In this document: one piece after another, positions 8,701 to 18,321 of the stretch
How the letters are laid out: each line of letters opens with the position of its first letter
How positions within the stretch are numbered: position 1 is the first letter of the stretch
Assembly: GCA_944388585.1 (NCBI GenBank)
Contig: CALXJI010000001.1
Location: 186,001-250,000 of the forward strand
Reading direction: 5' to 3'
DNA length: 64,000 nt
From: an uncultured Clostridia bacterium
Lineage (GTDB): Bacteria > Bacillota > Clostridia > TANB77 > CAG-465
Notes under the pieces: model-generated
What the model was told of the DNA's origin: nothing
The model's input: the letters and a program-made list of their open reading frames with translations, nothing else
Databases searched by the model: none
Program-made: the position numbers and the translations under genes

Positions 8701-11326
8701 AAACAGAAGGTATAAAATAGCAGGTAGAACTTCATCTACTAACATAGGATTTGGATTACTTGCAATTGTAGATGCATATGACTTAGGATTTATAAATAAG
8801 GAAGATGCAATAGAAAGATTAGTAAAAGTATATAATAGTATTATGAAGCTTGAAAAATGGCATGGTCATTTATATAATTGGTATAATATAAAAAATTTGG
8901 AGCCATTAAGACCAAGATTTATATCTACAGTAGACAGTGGTAATTTTGTAGCATCATTATATATAATGAAACAATTTTTAAATGATGAGAAAAATAAATT
9001 ATATAATTATATGCCAGGAACTAATGTAGAAAAATTTACTGATGCGTTAAATCAGTTAAGTATATATACAGATGAGTTAATAAATAATACAGATTTTAGT
9101 GTACTATATTTTCAAGGAAGAAATCTATTTTCTATTGGATTTAATGTAGAACAAGGAGTACTTGTGGATAGTTATTATGATATGTTAATGTCTGAAAATA
9201 GAATAACTAGCTTAGTAGCTATTGCTAAAAAGGATATTACATCAAAGCATTGGTTTGCACTTGCCCGTAATATGGTAGATGTGGATGGATATAAGGGACT
9301 TATGTCTTGGGCTGGTACATCGTTTGAATATTTTATGCCATATTTATTTATAAAATCATATCCATATACACTAATAGATCAGTCAATGTTTTTCTGTGGA
9401 TATTCACAAGTAAAATATGCTAGGAAAAATAAGGTACCTTTTGGAATATCTGAGTCAGCATATGCTAAAAGAGATACAGATTTAAATTATCAATACAAAT
9501 CCTTCGGTATACCATGGCTAGGTCTTAAAAGAGGATTAAATTCTTCACTTGTTGTTGCACCTTATGCATCAATTCTTATGATAGAGCTTTCACCCAAAAA
9601 GGTATATAATAATTTAATAGCATTAAAAAAACTAGGAATGTATTCTTCTTTCGGTTTTTATGAATCTATAGATTATACTAAGGAAAATTTACATGATAAT
9701 GTAGATCATGAAGTTATAAAAACATATATGGCCCATCATCAAGGAATGATTTTAACTGCAATTAATAACTATATAAATCATGGTATAATAAGAAATAGGT
9801 TTCATGAAAATGAGTGCATAGAAGCAGCAGAAATATTATTAAAAGAGAGAGAAAGAATAAGAGTAAAGATTCAAAAGAAAACTAGAGATAAAGAAAATCA
9901 ATTCAAGCAAAAAGATGTAAATCAATTTACTACTTATGTAAGTTGCACATATGCAGATAAAAAGTATGCAACATTAAATGATGCAAGTACTAAGATGAAT
10001 ATAGCTTTTTTAAGAGGATCAAGACTTTCATCAATTATTACAAGTACAGGGGCTACATATTTAAGATATAAAGATAAGATAGTTAATAGACAAAGTTATA
10101 GTGATCCAGATTCAACTGGAAATTATGTATATTTGACAGATCTTACAACTTCAAAAATGATATCTGTTTCAGATTGTAATATACATAGTAAATACAATAA
10201 AGATACACAAAAATGTAAATGGATTAGCTTATTAAATAAGGTAGAATGTTTTATTTCCCTTGGAGAATTGGAAATAGCAACAGATATTTGTGTTTCTCCA
10301 GAATATAATGTAGAGCTCAGAAAAATAAGCGTATATAATACAACTAATGAAAGGCATGAAATATTGGTTAATACATATATGGAACCTGCTCTTACAGATT
10401 ATATGACTAATCTAGTACATCCTTCATTTAGTAATTTAAAAGTTGAAACATACTATGACAAAGAACTTGATACTTTAGTTGCAAGTAAGAGAAGTGATGA
10501 TGATAGTGAATTATATGTATTTGCTAAACTTATAGGAATAAGCTTAGATAAAGACTATGAAACTGAAAAGAAAAAATTGTATGATAATGATTTAGATGCA
10601 TATAATGGAGAAATTACAAGATATCCACTTTGGCCAGTACTTTCATTTAGGGGAAAAATGATACTTGATCCTTATGAAAGACAAGACTTTTATTATATGA
10701 TCGGAGCATCAGATACTAAATATAAAATATCGAATGCTGCTGTAAGTTTGGATGAGCAGGGAATAGAAAATCAATTTAGACTTACATCTGAACTTAACTC
10801 TGTAATTGCAAGATATTTAAATTTAGAGCCAACAAAGGCAGAAATATATAATAATATTTTAAAAGAGGTTTTGTTTAATAAAAAGCAACAAAAGGATGAT
10901 GATGTATTTTGGAGTGAATCATTAAATCAGTCAATACTTTGGAAATATTCTATATCAGGAGATTTACCAATAATATTAGTGTTTATTGATAGCATAAAAA
11001 ATGCTGGTATTATAACAGAAGTAATAAGATTTATGGATTATGTAAAAAATAGAAAAATAGACTTAGATATAGTTGTTATAATAGATGAAAAAATTAAAGA
11101 AAATGGTCCTATATATTCATATGTAAAGCAAAGATTAGATAGAGCTGTATATATGGACTATACAAAAGGAAACATATATGTGCTAAATTTAAATAATCTA
11201 AATAAGCAAGAAATTACATTATTATCATTCTTATCAAGAAGATATATACAAGATATAAGTGAATTTTTATATGTAGATAAACTTGAAAAAGATTCAGTTG
11301 AGCTGATAAGCAAAGAAAATAAATAA
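5756..11326 (+). CDS. Cyclic beta-1,2-glucan synthase, N-terminal part (GT84)
   Basis: 1856 residues. The order matches the first two thirds of NdvB/Cgs-type cyclic glucan synthases: a helical N-terminal region; two membrane helices at about 362-412; a GT84 glycosyltransferase domain with ITIDEDTE near 577-584 and RWYRGDMQIIRW near 726-737; more membrane helices (about 760-815 and 905-945); a glucoamylase-like domain from about 955 (KKTWGFFDSMMNDTNNYLPTD, HGHLYNWYN); then one carbohydrate-binding beta-sandwich of the glycosyltransferase-36 type (about 1425-1750). The family makes cyclic beta-1,2-glucan from UDP-glucose at the membrane. The usual second sandwich and GH94 domain are missing here but form the next gene 33 bases downstream, so the enzyme is split. 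The last 150 residues do not match a domain I know. Confidence 0.88.
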   Translation: MKGTLRGIFKDVQKDYKIISKTYKTLVKTYDLKIQMHSAGQWLLDNMYIIEEQYGDILDNMKTLKNKRLPAIKTHDNQKCVAIFYLAYELVENNKGYIDKNIIFNCLREHQKLTYLTSEELDLFVLMLKIALIKFIARICVNITNSQLKKIEVENILGEEKINNFKGELRFFRGVSKDSKLSDLSKIKTTNTAFVEYMSYRLKEMGTEGEKYYDQLQEEISKLGFSVEEAIVKEHMEIAKTTDYIGKAISSFKILQGLNFREIFEAVNKIDETLMNDYTNEFKKCDYKTKERYRSYIIKLAKKYDLSEVYVAKKAVICSKKYKKHVGFFLIGDQKYLLKEELGKSGITDKLLYKVFVPTRSTLYVLSLLLIAIFLTIFTFKMINPQNLFLKISAVIISFTFYLELADKVVNYLIRKTVRPKILPRFNFSKTVDENNKTYVVMPTIISSLDKLDKMIEKMEVTYLSNTSKNIYYMLLGDCVSSDVPVIKMDKDIVEYAKKRLDELNKKYPSDDHVLFNFMYRKRVYSKGESSYMGWERKRGGLLQFNRLVLGKMSQKEKDAAMYLTYNDIARCKYAITIDEDTELSLNSAKDLISIMAHPLNKPKLNKKQTRVVEGFGLIQPSVSLDIESANRSLFAKLFGGFGGIDIYTNAVSNTYQDAFKEAIFCGKGIYDIALFEKLVAPQIPENLVLSHDLLEGSITKAGLASDVEVQDGFPNNYIAYMKRNHRWYRGDMQIIRWLLSPKSKLSILSKWKIFDNIRRPMLDVVALFAIIVSLFISDKAFIYTVLSSFFAINTGYFISFIDILLYGRRIHKKELQYIPLIHGIGADLLTMCFNFITMPYKAYTCLSAFCLSIYRMLISHKKLLEWTTGEMLEKQSKSKLSFYYRNMSINVIVAIVIILLPLAVHTSNIVIVDFKLFVSISFALAPFFAYLLGKDHLFGRIKRLDKNEEKDVLDIAKKTWGFFDSMMNDTNNYLPTDNFQENRRYKIAGRTSSTNIGFGLLAIVDAYDLGFINKEDAIERLVKVYNSIMKLEKWHGHLYNWYNIKNLEPLRPRFISTVDSGNFVASLYIMKQFLNDEKNKLYNYMPGTNVEKFTDALNQLSIYTDELINNTDFSVLYFQGRNLFSIGFNVEQGVLVDSYYDMLMSENRITSLVAIAKKDITSKHWFALARNMVDVDGYKGLMSWAGTSFEYFMPYLFIKSYPYTLIDQSMFFCGYSQVKYARKNKVPFGISESAYAKRDTDLNYQYKSFGIPWLGLKRGLNSSLVVAPYASILMIELSPKKVYNNLIALKKLGMYSSFGFYESIDYTKENLHDNVDHEVIKTYMAHHQGMILTAINNYINHGIIRNRFHENECIEAAEILLKERERIRVKIQKKTRDKENQFKQKDVNQFTTYVSCTYADKKYATLNDASTKMNIAFLRGSRLSSIITSTGATYLRYKDKIVNRQSYSDPDSTGNYVYLTDLTTSKMISVSDCNIHSKYNKDTQKCKWISLLNKVECFISLGELEIATDICVSPEYNVELRKISVYNTTNERHEILVNTYMEPALTDYMTNLVHPSFSNLKVETYYDKELDTLVASKRSDDDSELYVFAKLIGISLDKDYETEKKKLYDNDLDAYNGEITRYPLWPVLSFRGKMILDPYERQDFYYMIGASDTKYKISNAAVSLDEQGIENQFRLTSELNSVIARYLNLEPTKAEIYNNILKEVLFNKKQQKDDDVFWSESLNQSILWKYSISGDLPIILVFIDSIKNAGIITEVIRFMDYVKNRKIDLDIVVIIDEKIKENGPIYSYVKQRLDRAVYMDYTKGNIYVLNLNNLNKQEITLLSFLSRRYIQDISEFLYVDKLEKDSVELISKENK

Positions 11327-11359
11327 GACATCTTATTTATTGAGGAGGTATATGAAAAT

Positions 11360-13420
11360 ATGAGTGAAGATGAACTAAAATATAAAGCATTTAATATGTA
11401 CGGAGGATTTAATAAAAGTGGTGATGAATATCATATTTTAAATACAGACACTCCGGTGCCATGGTGTAATGTTATGGCAAATGAACATTTTGGTACCATA
11501 GTTTCAAGCTATGGTACCGTATATTCCTATTATAAAAATTCACAGAGTTTTAAAATATCTAATTGGTGTAATGATTGGATTAGCTTCAAACAAGGGGAAG
11601 TCTTTGAGGGAATATATGATAATAATTATAATATGATATATGGATTTGGGTATACTAAAGTAACTCAAGAAGACGATGAAGTAAAAAAAGATATGTGTAT
11701 TTTTATATCTACATACGAAAATATAAAACTTCAAAGAATATTTTTAAAAAATTTATCTAAAGAAAAGAAAAAAGTAAATATATCATACAGAATTGATCCT
11801 GTAATGGGAGTTGTAAAAGATGTAAATAGAAACTATGTACTTTGTAAAGAGTCAGAAAATTCATTAGAGTTTAAAAATCCGTATAGTTTAGAATTTTCAA
11901 ATTGTATAGTATATATTACTGTTTTAGGTAAAAGTAAAGATATGAATGTAAAATATTTACATGACGAATATAAAGTAAATGTAGAAGTAGAACTTGAAAA
12001 AGATGAAGAAGCAGAATTTACAATAATTCTTGGATGCACTGAAAAGATTGAAGACATCAATAGAATTCAAAATATGTTTGAGACTACTGATAGTGTAAAA
12101 AGAGAATATGATAATACAGTAAATTATTGGAGAAAACTTGTAGTTAAAAATATGAAACTTGATGATGAATATTTAAATATATTAGCAAATGGATGGCTAC
12201 TTTATCAGACTATTGTTTGTAGATTATTTGCAAGATCTGGATTTTATCAATCAGGCGGAGCAATAGGATACCGTGATCAATTACAAGATACACTGGCACT
12301 AATTAGTTCGTGGCCAGAAAGAACAAGGCAGCAAATTGTTTTAAATGCATCTAAACAATTTGAAAAAGGCGACGTTTTACATTGGTGGCATGAGCATAGT
12401 GGTGCAGGAATAAGAACATATTTTAGTGATGATTATTTATGGCTTCCGTATGTATTATCTGAATATGTAAATAGAACAGGAGATATTTCTGTTTTAGATG
12501 AAACTACTCCATATCTTGAAGATAAACCTATGAATGGTAAAAGAGAGGTATATGATGTTTATAAAAATATAGACAAATATGATACTGTATATAATCATGC
12601 AAAAAGAGCTATTGAATATGGATTAAGTAGAATAAATGAAAAAAATGGATTGCTTAAAATAGGTGATGGGGACTGGAATGATGGCTTTAGTAATATAAGG
12701 GGAGAATCAGTTTGGTTAACATTTTTTATGATGAATGTATTAGAGAAATTTATTTATCTTGCTAATATAAAATTTGAATTTGAGCTTTCCAATGATTACG
12801 AAAAAAAGATAGAAGAACTTAAGGAGAGTGTTTTAAAAAATGCATGGGATACAGATCATTTTGTAAGAGCGTTTTTTGAAAATGGGGAAGTGCTAGGTTC
12901 ATATGTAAACAAGGAATGTAAAATAGATTTAATATCGCAAGCTTGGGCTGTGATATCTATGAAGACATATGAAGATGTTCAAGACAAATTAAAAATGTGC
13001 ATGGAAACAGCGCAAAAATATTTAGTAGATAAAAAGCTTGGAATAGTAAAGCTTTTATATCCAGCTTTTAATAATGAAAGTAAAAATAATCCTGGATATA
13101 TAAGATCTTATGTGCCTGGAATTAGAGAGAATGGAGGACAATATACGCATGCTGCAATTTGGTTTGCTAAAGCGTATTTTGAAATTAATGAGTATAAAAA
13201 GGGAGAAGAAATTTTAAAAATGATAAATCCAATATCTCATTCTGATACAAAAGAAAAGGCAGATGTATATATGGTTGAACCTTATGTGATAGCAGCAGAT
13301 ATTTATTCTAATAGTGAACATCCAGGAAGAGGAGGATGGACTTGGTATACTGGTTCATCTGGATGGATGTATAAGGTAATAGAAGATTATTTATCGGATA
13401 ATAAGAAAACAAATTTATAG
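11360..13420 (+). CDS. GH94 phosphorylase-like half of cyclic glucan synthase
   Basis: 686 residues: N-terminal glycosyltransferase-36 beta-sandwich (about 1-265, with DTPVPWCNVMANEHFGTIVS) and then the GH94 (alpha/alpha)6 barrel with RSGFYQSGGAIGYRDQLQD, HWWHEHSGAGIRTYFSDD, the general-acid loop GDGDWNDGF near residue 437, and the family ending EHPGRGGWTWYTGSSGWMY. In full-length Cgs this domain controls glucan chain length by phosphorolysis. A GAGGAGG site 12 bases before ATG 11360 supports independent translation. A stand-alone chitobiose or cellobiose phosphorylase is the alternative, but position and pairing with the GT84 gene favour a two-gene Cgs. Confidence 0.88.
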   Translation: MSEDELKYKAFNMYGGFNKSGDEYHILNTDTPVPWCNVMANEHFGTIVSSYGTVYSYYKNSQSFKISNWCNDWISFKQGEVFEGIYDNNYNMIYGFGYTKVTQEDDEVKKDMCIFISTYENIKLQRIFLKNLSKEKKKVNISYRIDPVMGVVKDVNRNYVLCKESENSLEFKNPYSLEFSNCIVYITVLGKSKDMNVKYLHDEYKVNVEVELEKDEEAEFTIILGCTEKIEDINRIQNMFETTDSVKREYDNTVNYWRKLVVKNMKLDDEYLNILANGWLLYQTIVCRLFARSGFYQSGGAIGYRDQLQDTLALISSWPERTRQQIVLNASKQFEKGDVLHWWHEHSGAGIRTYFSDDYLWLPYVLSEYVNRTGDISVLDETTPYLEDKPMNGKREVYDVYKNIDKYDTVYNHAKRAIEYGLSRINEKNGLLKIGDGDWNDGFSNIRGESVWLTFFMMNVLEKFIYLANIKFEFELSNDYEKKIEELKESVLKNAWDTDHFVRAFFENGEVLGSYVNKECKIDLISQAWAVISMKTYEDVQDKLKMCMETAQKYLVDKKLGIVKLLYPAFNNESKNNPGYIRSYVPGIRENGGQYTHAAIWFAKAYFEINEYKKGEEILKMINPISHSDTKEKADVYMVEPYVIAADIYSNSEHPGRGGWTWYTGSSGWMYKVIEDYLSDNKKTNL

Positions 13421-13428
13421 TAAAATTT

Positions 13429-13465
13429 AAACGTCTTAAATAAAAAATATTTAAGGCGTTTATTA
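13429..13465 (+). terminator. Rho-independent terminator of glucan synthase operon
   Basis: Stem AAACGTCTTAAAT / ATTTAAGGCGTTT (one G-T pair) with a short T-rich tail. Confidence 0.75.
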
Positions 13466-13482
13466 ATAGCTTATATAGTAAT

Positions 13483-13503
13483 ATACATTATTTGTGAAAT
13501 ACA
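13483..13503 (+). repeat. Dispersed 21-base intergenic element, copy 1
   Basis: Variant of the element whose core is TACATTATTTGTGAACTACA (here GTGAAATACA at the 3' side). Sits between the terminator and the tig promoter, in the same orientation as tig. Confidence 0.6.
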
Positions 13504-13558
13504 TATATATAATTTAAAAAATACAATATATTATAATAGGATATTATTGGTAAGGGGG

Positions 13559-13586
13559 TTGAAAAATATATTATTTATGATATAAT
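13559..13586 (+). promoter_or_regulatory. Promoter of tig-clpP-clpX
   Basis: TTGAAA at 13559-13564, 16-base spacer, TATAAT at 13581-13586. No CtsR-type heptad repeat was seen here. Confidence 0.7.
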
Positions 13587-13631
13587 ATAGGAGTTAAATT
13601 AACTAAATTTTATGTAGTGGAGGAATTAAAA

Positions 13632-14915
13632 ATGAATGTAAAAGTAGAGAAAAAAGAAAATTCAAAAGTTGAAATTGAATTTACAATGGACAAAAAACAA
13701 TTTGAAGAAGAGTTAGAAAAGGCATATAAACAAAATGCAAAGAAATTTAAGGTTCCTGGATTTAGAGCTGGAATGGTACCAAGAGCTATAGTTGAACAAA
13801 CATATGGAGAATCTGTTTTATATGAATTTGTAATTGAAAATACAGTAGATGATGCATATAGAACAGCTGTTGTAGAAAATAATCTTGAAATAGTTTCTAG
13901 ACCAGAACTAGATATAAAACAAATTGGAAAAGATAAAGACTTTATTTTTGTTGTTAATGTTTGTGTAAAGCCAGAAGCAACAGTAAAAGATTATAAAGGA
14001 ATAGAAGTAAAAAAAGTAAGTACAAGAGTTACAAAAAAAGATGTAGATGCAGAACTTGAAAAAATAAGAGAAAAGAATGCAAGAATTGTAACTGTAGAAG
14101 ATAGAGAATTAAAAAGTGGAGATATTTCTATAATTGATTTTGAAGGATTTACTGATGGAAAAGCTTTTGAAGGTGGAAAGGCAGAAAATTTCGAACTTAC
14201 AATTGGTTCAGGACAATTTATTCCTGGATTTGAAGATCAAATGATTGGAATGAAAGTTAATGAAGAAAGAGATATAAATGTAAAATTTCCTGAAGAATAT
14301 CATGTAAAAGATCTTGCTGGAAAAGATGCTACTTTTAAAGTAAAATTACATGAAATAAAAGAAAAAGTATTACCAGAAATTGATGATGAATTTGCAAAAG
14401 ATGTTTCAGAATTTGATAATTTAGAAGATTATAAAAAAGACTTAAATAAGAAAATAAAAGCAGATAAAGAAAATCATGCAAAAATAGATATGGAACAAGA
14501 AGCTATAGATAAATTTATAGAAAAAGTTGAAGTAACTATTCCTGAAGAAATGATTGATTCAGAAGTAGATAAAATGATTGAAGAGATGAATGCAAATCTT
14601 TCATATCAAGGATTAAATATTGATCAGTATCTACAATACATGGGTACTACTTTAGATGAATATAAAAAACAAATGAGAGATCAAGCGCAACGTAGAATTA
14701 AATTAGATCTTGGGTTAGAATATGTTGCTAAAGAAGAAAAAGTTGAAGTTGAAGAAAAAGATATAGATGAAAAAATAAAAGAATTAGCAGCTCAGTATGG
14801 TAATAAAGATGATGAATCATTACTTAAAAATGAAAATGCTAGAAATTATATGAGACAGCAATTAGTTTATGAAAAAACTATGAAAGTTATAACAGATAAT
14901 ATTGTTACAAAATAA
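13632..14915 (+). CDS. tig: Trigger factor, ribosome-bound chaperone and prolyl isomerase
   Basis: 427 residues from ATG 13632, which has GGAGG 8 bases upstream; the in-frame GTG at 13617 lies on the ribosome binding site and is unlikely. It has the ribosome-binding N-domain with the signature region [16 protein letters not shown] (Tig: GFR.GK.P...), an FKBP-type PPIase domain at about 150-240 ([32 protein letters not shown]), and the long helical C-domain. The Lys of the usual GFRxGKxP is Met here. First gene of tig-clpP-clpX, an arrangement common in Firmicutes. Confidence 0.97.
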   Translation: MNVKVEKKENSKVEIEFTMDKKQFEEELEKAYKQNAKKFKVPGFRAGMVPRAIVEQTYGESVLYEFVIENTVDDAYRTAVVENNLEIVSRPELDIKQIGKDKDFIFVVNVCVKPEATVKDYKGIEVKKVSTRVTKKDVDAELEKIREKNARIVTVEDRELKSGDISIIDFEGFTDGKAFEGGKAENFELTIGSGQFIPGFEDQMIGMKVNEERDINVKFPEEYHVKDLAGKDATFKVKLHEIKEKVLPEIDDEFAKDVSEFDNLEDYKKDLNKKIKADKENHAKIDMEQEAIDKFIEKVEVTIPEEMIDSEVDKMIEEMNANLSYQGLNIDQYLQYMGTTLDEYKKQMRDQAQRRIKLDLGLEYVAKEEKVEVEEKDIDEKIKELAAQYGNKDDESLLKNENARNYMRQQLVYEKTMKVITDNIVTK

Positions 14916-14940
14916 TATTAAAACGGGGAGGTTTTTGAAT

Positions 14941-15564
14941 ATGATAAATAATAGTTTAGTTCCATATGTAATTGAACAGACAAGTAAAGGTGAAAGATCT
15001 TATGATATTTTTTCAAGACTTTTAAAAGAGAGAATAATATTTTTATCTGAGCCTGTAGATAGTGCTTCAGCATCTGTTGTAGTAGCACAGTTATTGTTCT
15101 TAGATGCAGAAGATCCAGGAAAAGATATTTTCTTATATATAAATACACCAGGTGGAAGTATAACAGATGGTATGGCAATATATGATACTATACAATATAT
15201 AAAATCAGATGTATGTACTATATGTGTTGGAATGGCCGCATCAATGGGATCAGTACTTCTTGCAGCAGGTACAAAGGGTAAGAGATATGCTTTGCCAAAC
15301 TCTGAAATATTAATACATCAGCCTTTAATTGGTGGAGGTGGTCTATCAGGACAGACTACTGAAATAAAAATACATGCAGATCATATGGTAAAAACAAGAG
15401 AAAAACTTAATAAAATATTAAGTGAAAGAACTGGTCAATCAATAGAAAAAATACAACAAGACACAGAAAGAGACAACTATATGACAGCACAAGAGGCAAA
15501 AGAATATGGACTTATAGATGATGTAATGGATAATATTAATAATATAGGTAAGGAGAATAAATAA
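14941..15564 (+). CDS. clpP: ATP-dependent Clp protease proteolytic subunit
   Basis: 207 residues from ATG 14941, preceded by GGGGAGG at 7 bases. The serine protease triad is intact: Ser101 in GMAASMGS, His126 in ILIHQPL and Asp174 in QQDTERD. ClpP forms a double heptameric barrel fed by ClpX or ClpC. It lies 25 bases after tig and 1 base before clpX, so clpP and clpX are translated together. Confidence 0.98.
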   Translation: MINNSLVPYVIEQTSKGERSYDIFSRLLKERIIFLSEPVDSASASVVVAQLLFLDAEDPGKDIFLYINTPGGSITDGMAIYDTIQYIKSDVCTICVGMAASMGSVLLAAGTKGKRYALPNSEILIHQPLIGGGGLSGQTTEIKIHADHMVKTREKLNKILSERTGQSIEKIQQDTERDNYMTAQEAKEYGLIDDVMDNINNIGKENK

Positions 15565-15565
15565 A

Positions 15566-16852
15566 ATGCCAAATAAAGGTTCAAATAATCATAGTCAAAA
15601 GCCTATATTTTGCTCATTTTGTGGTAGATTGAGGCAAGAAGTAGATAAGTTAATTGAAGGACCAAATAATGTCTATATTTGTGATGAATGTGTTGAGATT
15701 TGTCATAAAATAATGAAAGATGATGAAAGTGCATTAGAAGATGGTGTTACAGGTTCAAAAGAATTAGTATCTACTGATGATTTACCGTCACCAGAAGCTA
15801 TAAAAAATGTATTGGATGAGTATGTTATAGGTCAAGAAAACGCGAAAAAAGTATTGTCTGTAGCAGTATATAATCATTACAAAAGAATAAAAAATATGGA
15901 TAAATTAGATGATGTTGAAATTCAAAAAAGTAATATATTATTGCTTGGACCAACAGGATGTGGTAAGACTTTACTTGCGCAAACTTTAGCAAAAATATTA
16001 CATGTTCCTTTTGCTATTGCTGATGCTACAACATTGACAGAAGCTGGATATGTTGGAGAAGACGTAGAAAATATTTTATTAAGACTTATTCAAGCAGCAG
16101 ATTATGATGTAAAAAAGGCAGAAAAAGGAATAATCTATATAGATGAAATGGATAAAATATCTAGAAAAAGTGAAAATGTATCAATAACTCGTGATGTTAG
16201 TGGAGAAGGAGTACAGCAAGCATTATTAAAGATAATTGAAGGTACTGTTGCAAATGTTCCACCACAAGGTGGAAGAAAGCATCCACAGCAAGAATTTATT
16301 AAAATTGATACATCTAATATATTATTTATATGTGGTGGAGCTTTTGATGGGCTTGAGAAGATAATTGAAGCAAGAACTAATACAAAAACAATGGGATTTG
16401 GAGCAAAAGTTGAGGCAAAAGAAGATATAAATGTTGGTTCAATATTTGCTAATGTTCAACCTCAAGATATAGTAAAATATGGTCTTATACCAGAACTTGT
16501 AGGAAGACTTCCTATAATAACAAGTCTTGACCAATTATCTAAAGAAGCTTTAATAGATATAATTTCTAAGCCTAAAAATGCATTATTAAAACAATATATA
16601 AAACTATTTAAAATGGATAATGTAGATTTAGAAATAGAAGATGATGCATTAAATGCTATAGTAGATTATGCAGTAGAAAGAAAAACTGGTGCAAGAGGAC
16701 TAAGAGCAATAATGGAAAATGTTATGATGGATTCTATGTATGAGGTACCATCTAATAAGGATATAACAAAATGCGTAATAACAAAAGATGTAGTAGAAAA
16801 GCATCAAAAACCAATATATATAACATCAAATGTTGAAAGTAAGGCACAGTAG
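15566..16852 (+). CDS. clpX: ClpX unfoldase ATPase
   Basis: 428 residues. The N-terminal C4 zinc domain has Cys16, Cys19, Cys39 and Cys42 ([13 protein letters not shown]). The AAA+ module has Walker A GPTGCGKT and Walker [11 protein letters not shown]. The pore loop region, sensor 2 motif [13 protein letters not shown] and the C-terminal small domain are all visible. ClpX recognises tagged substrates and delivers them to ClpP, encoded one base upstream. Confidence 0.98.
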   Translation: MPNKGSNNHSQKPIFCSFCGRLRQEVDKLIEGPNNVYICDECVEICHKIMKDDESALEDGVTGSKELVSTDDLPSPEAIKNVLDEYVIGQENAKKVLSVAVYNHYKRIKNMDKLDDVEIQKSNILLLGPTGCGKTLLAQTLAKILHVPFAIADATTLTEAGYVGEDVENILLRLIQAADYDVKKAEKGIIYIDEMDKISRKSENVSITRDVSGEGVQQALLKIIEGTVANVPPQGGRKHPQQEFIKIDTSNILFICGGAFDGLEKIIEARTNTKTMGFGAKVEAKEDINVGSIFANVQPQDIVKYGLIPELVGRLPIITSLDQLSKEALIDIISKPKNALLKQYIKLFKMDNVDLEIEDDALNAIVDYAVERKTGARGLRAIMENVMMDSMYEVPSNKDITKCVITKDVVEKHQKPIYITSNVESKAQ

Positions 16853-16865
16853 TTGCCTTACTTTC
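16835..16865 (+). terminator. Rho-independent terminator overlapping clpX stop
   Basis: Perfect 12-base stem GAAAGTAAGGCA / TGCCTTACTTTC whose loop holds the clpX TAG. It ends the tig-clpPX transcript. Confidence 0.85.
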
Positions 16866-16894
16866 TTTACAATCCAAATTACTTTTGTTATAAT
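16866..16894 (+). promoter_or_regulatory. Promoter of the yigZ-like gene
   Basis: TTTACA at 16866-16871, 17-base spacer, TATAAT at 16889-16894. It starts on the base after the clpX terminator stem. Confidence 0.75.
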
Positions 16895-16914
16895 ATAAAA
16901 AGTAAGGAGAATAT

Positions 16915-17541
16915 ATGAATTATTATACTTTAATTGAGAAAAAAGATATAAATAGTAAATTTGGTGAAATAGCTCAAGGAATTATAATAGAAAAGCAATC
17001 AAAATTTTTATCTTTTTTATTTAAAATAGATAGTGAATTTGAAGCACAAGAGAAAATAGAACTGATAAGAAAAGAAAATCTTCAAGCAAGACATGTTGTA
17101 TATATCTATTCAATATTAGAAAATAATATAACTAATGTAAAATTTTCAGATGATGGTGAGCCCAAAGGAACAGGAACAAAAGCAATATATGAACTTATAG
17201 AAAAAGAAAAAATAACTAATATATGTATAGTTATTGTAAGATATTTTGGTGGGATCTTACTTGGAGCTGGACCTTTATCTAGAACATATTTAAATGCTGC
17301 AAGGGTTTGCATTGATTCTTGTTACAAAAAACAAATATATAATTATATAAATTATGAATTTGAATGTAACTATAGTGTATATAATATTTTAAAACCTAAA
17401 TTAGAAGAATTTAAAAATAAAGAGGAAATTATTATTGTTAGTAGCAAATTTAATGAAAAAGTAGAATTAAAACTAAAAATTGCAGAATTTAATTTTAATA
17501 ATGTTATGAAAGTTATAGAGGAATTTAATTATGATAAATAA
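16915..17541 (+). CDS. YigZ/IMPACT (UPF0029) family protein
   Basis: 208 residues. Residues about 15-125 hold the UPF0029 N-terminal domain with the family hallmarks KQSKFLSFLF, ARHVVYIYS, FSDDGEPKGTGTKAIYELI and IVIVRYFGGILLGAGPLSRTY. A ferredoxin-like DUF1949-type C-domain follows. Family members bind RNA or ribosomes and influence translation; no enzymatic role is established. It overlaps the next gene by 11 bases, so the two are translationally coupled. Confidence 0.93.
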   Translation: MNYYTLIEKKDINSKFGEIAQGIIIEKQSKFLSFLFKIDSEFEAQEKIELIRKENLQARHVVYIYSILENNITNVKFSDDGEPKGTGTKAIYELIEKEKITNICIVIVRYFGGILLGAGPLSRTYLNAARVCIDSCYKKQIYNYINYEFECNYSVYNILKPKLEEFKNKEEIIIVSSKFNEKVELKLKIAEFNFNNVMKVIEEFNYDK

Positions 17542-18154
17542 TAATATGCAAAGGTATATAGCTGTAGGAAAAGAAGTTATAATATATAATAGAGATTTTT
17601 TAGATGCAGATAGAGCTTTAAAAATAAGATATAAAATAAATGATGAAGAAAAAGAAATAAGATTATATGATGTGCCAAAAATATTAGACTTTCAAGAAAA
17701 ATCAATAATATATTATGCTTTGCTTGAAAAATATTATTTTCCATCTTCATACACTTATGATGAGGATGGAATAGAAAATTATGTGGTAAAAGAAAATGGA
17801 TATACATATCATCAATTTAATAATATACAGGGAGAAAGTAAAGGAATACTTGGAGAATTATTGTTTGAAATTCCAAGGCAAAAAGATGAAACAGACAAAT
17901 TAAGTAAAATTCGTGATATATATGAAATGCTTTTAGAAAATATAGATGCTATAGGGATAAGACCTATTTGTATTACCATTGAAGGTAATATAACAGACTT
18001 TAGATATATATATAGAATGATAATATATATATTAAGAAAAGAAGATAGTATTAGTCAGAAGCAGGGAAGTATAAAAGTATTTAAGAGAATGGGAATATTT
18101 GGTGGAAAGAAAAGAATATTTATAATACCGAAAAATTTAATTAAAGAAAAATAA
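17531..18154 (+). CDS. Hypothetical protein of a possible local family
   Basis: 207 residues, no signal peptide or membrane helix. It starts inside the yigZ-like gene, with GAGG 9 bases before ATG. The region ILGELLFEIPRQKDETD near residues 104-120 resembles ILGEYILELPQSDDAN in the protein at 19387, and the preceding helix begins ILDFQEKSIIYYALL where 19387 has ALTDKERSNIITKLL. A basic C-terminus (RMGIFGGKKRIFIIPKN) ends it. Function is unknown; the likeness to 18686 and 19387 suggests old duplication. Confidence 0.75.
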   Translation: MINNNMQRYIAVGKEVIIYNRDFLDADRALKIRYKINDEEKEIRLYDVPKILDFQEKSIIYYALLEKYYFPSSYTYDEDGIENYVVKENGYTYHQFNNIQGESKGILGELLFEIPRQKDETDKLSKIRDIYEMLLENIDAIGIRPICITIEGNITDFRYIYRMIIYILRKEDSISQKQGSIKVFKRMGIFGGKKRIFIIPKNLIKEK

Positions 18155-18178
18155 TGGCAAGTAGTCATTATTTTTTTT
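18151..18178 (+). terminator. Rho-independent terminator
   Basis: Stem AATAATG / CATTATT followed by eight T, overlapping the stop of the 17531 gene. Confidence 0.8.
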
Positions 18179-18195
18179 GAATTCAAATATATAAA

Positions 18196-18216
18196 ATACA
18201 TTATTTGTGAACTACA
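18196..18216 (+). repeat. Dispersed 21-base intergenic element, copy 2
   Basis: Contains TACATTATTTGTGAACTACA, identical to the copies at 48853-48873 and 51862-51882 (reverse strand). About 42 bases upstream of the -35 box of the yneA-like gene. Confidence 0.65.
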
Positions 18217-18257
18217 ATAATAAAAATAAAAACCAAAAACAAATTATAAAAATGATA

Positions 18258-18307
18258 TTGACATAAGAACATATGTTTTGTATAATGTATTTATAGAACA
18301 AATGTTC
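18258..18307 (+). promoter_or_regulatory. SOS promoter with two LexA boxes
   Basis: TTGACA at 18258-18263 and TATAAT at 18281-18286, 17-base spacer. A LexA-type box GAACATATGTTT (18267-18278) fills the spacer, and a second, GAACAAATGTTC (18296-18307), covers the transcript start. Both fit the Firmicute pattern GAAC-N4-GTTY. LexA bound here would block the promoter. Confidence 0.85.
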
Positions 18308-18321
18308 ACGAGGTAAATAAT

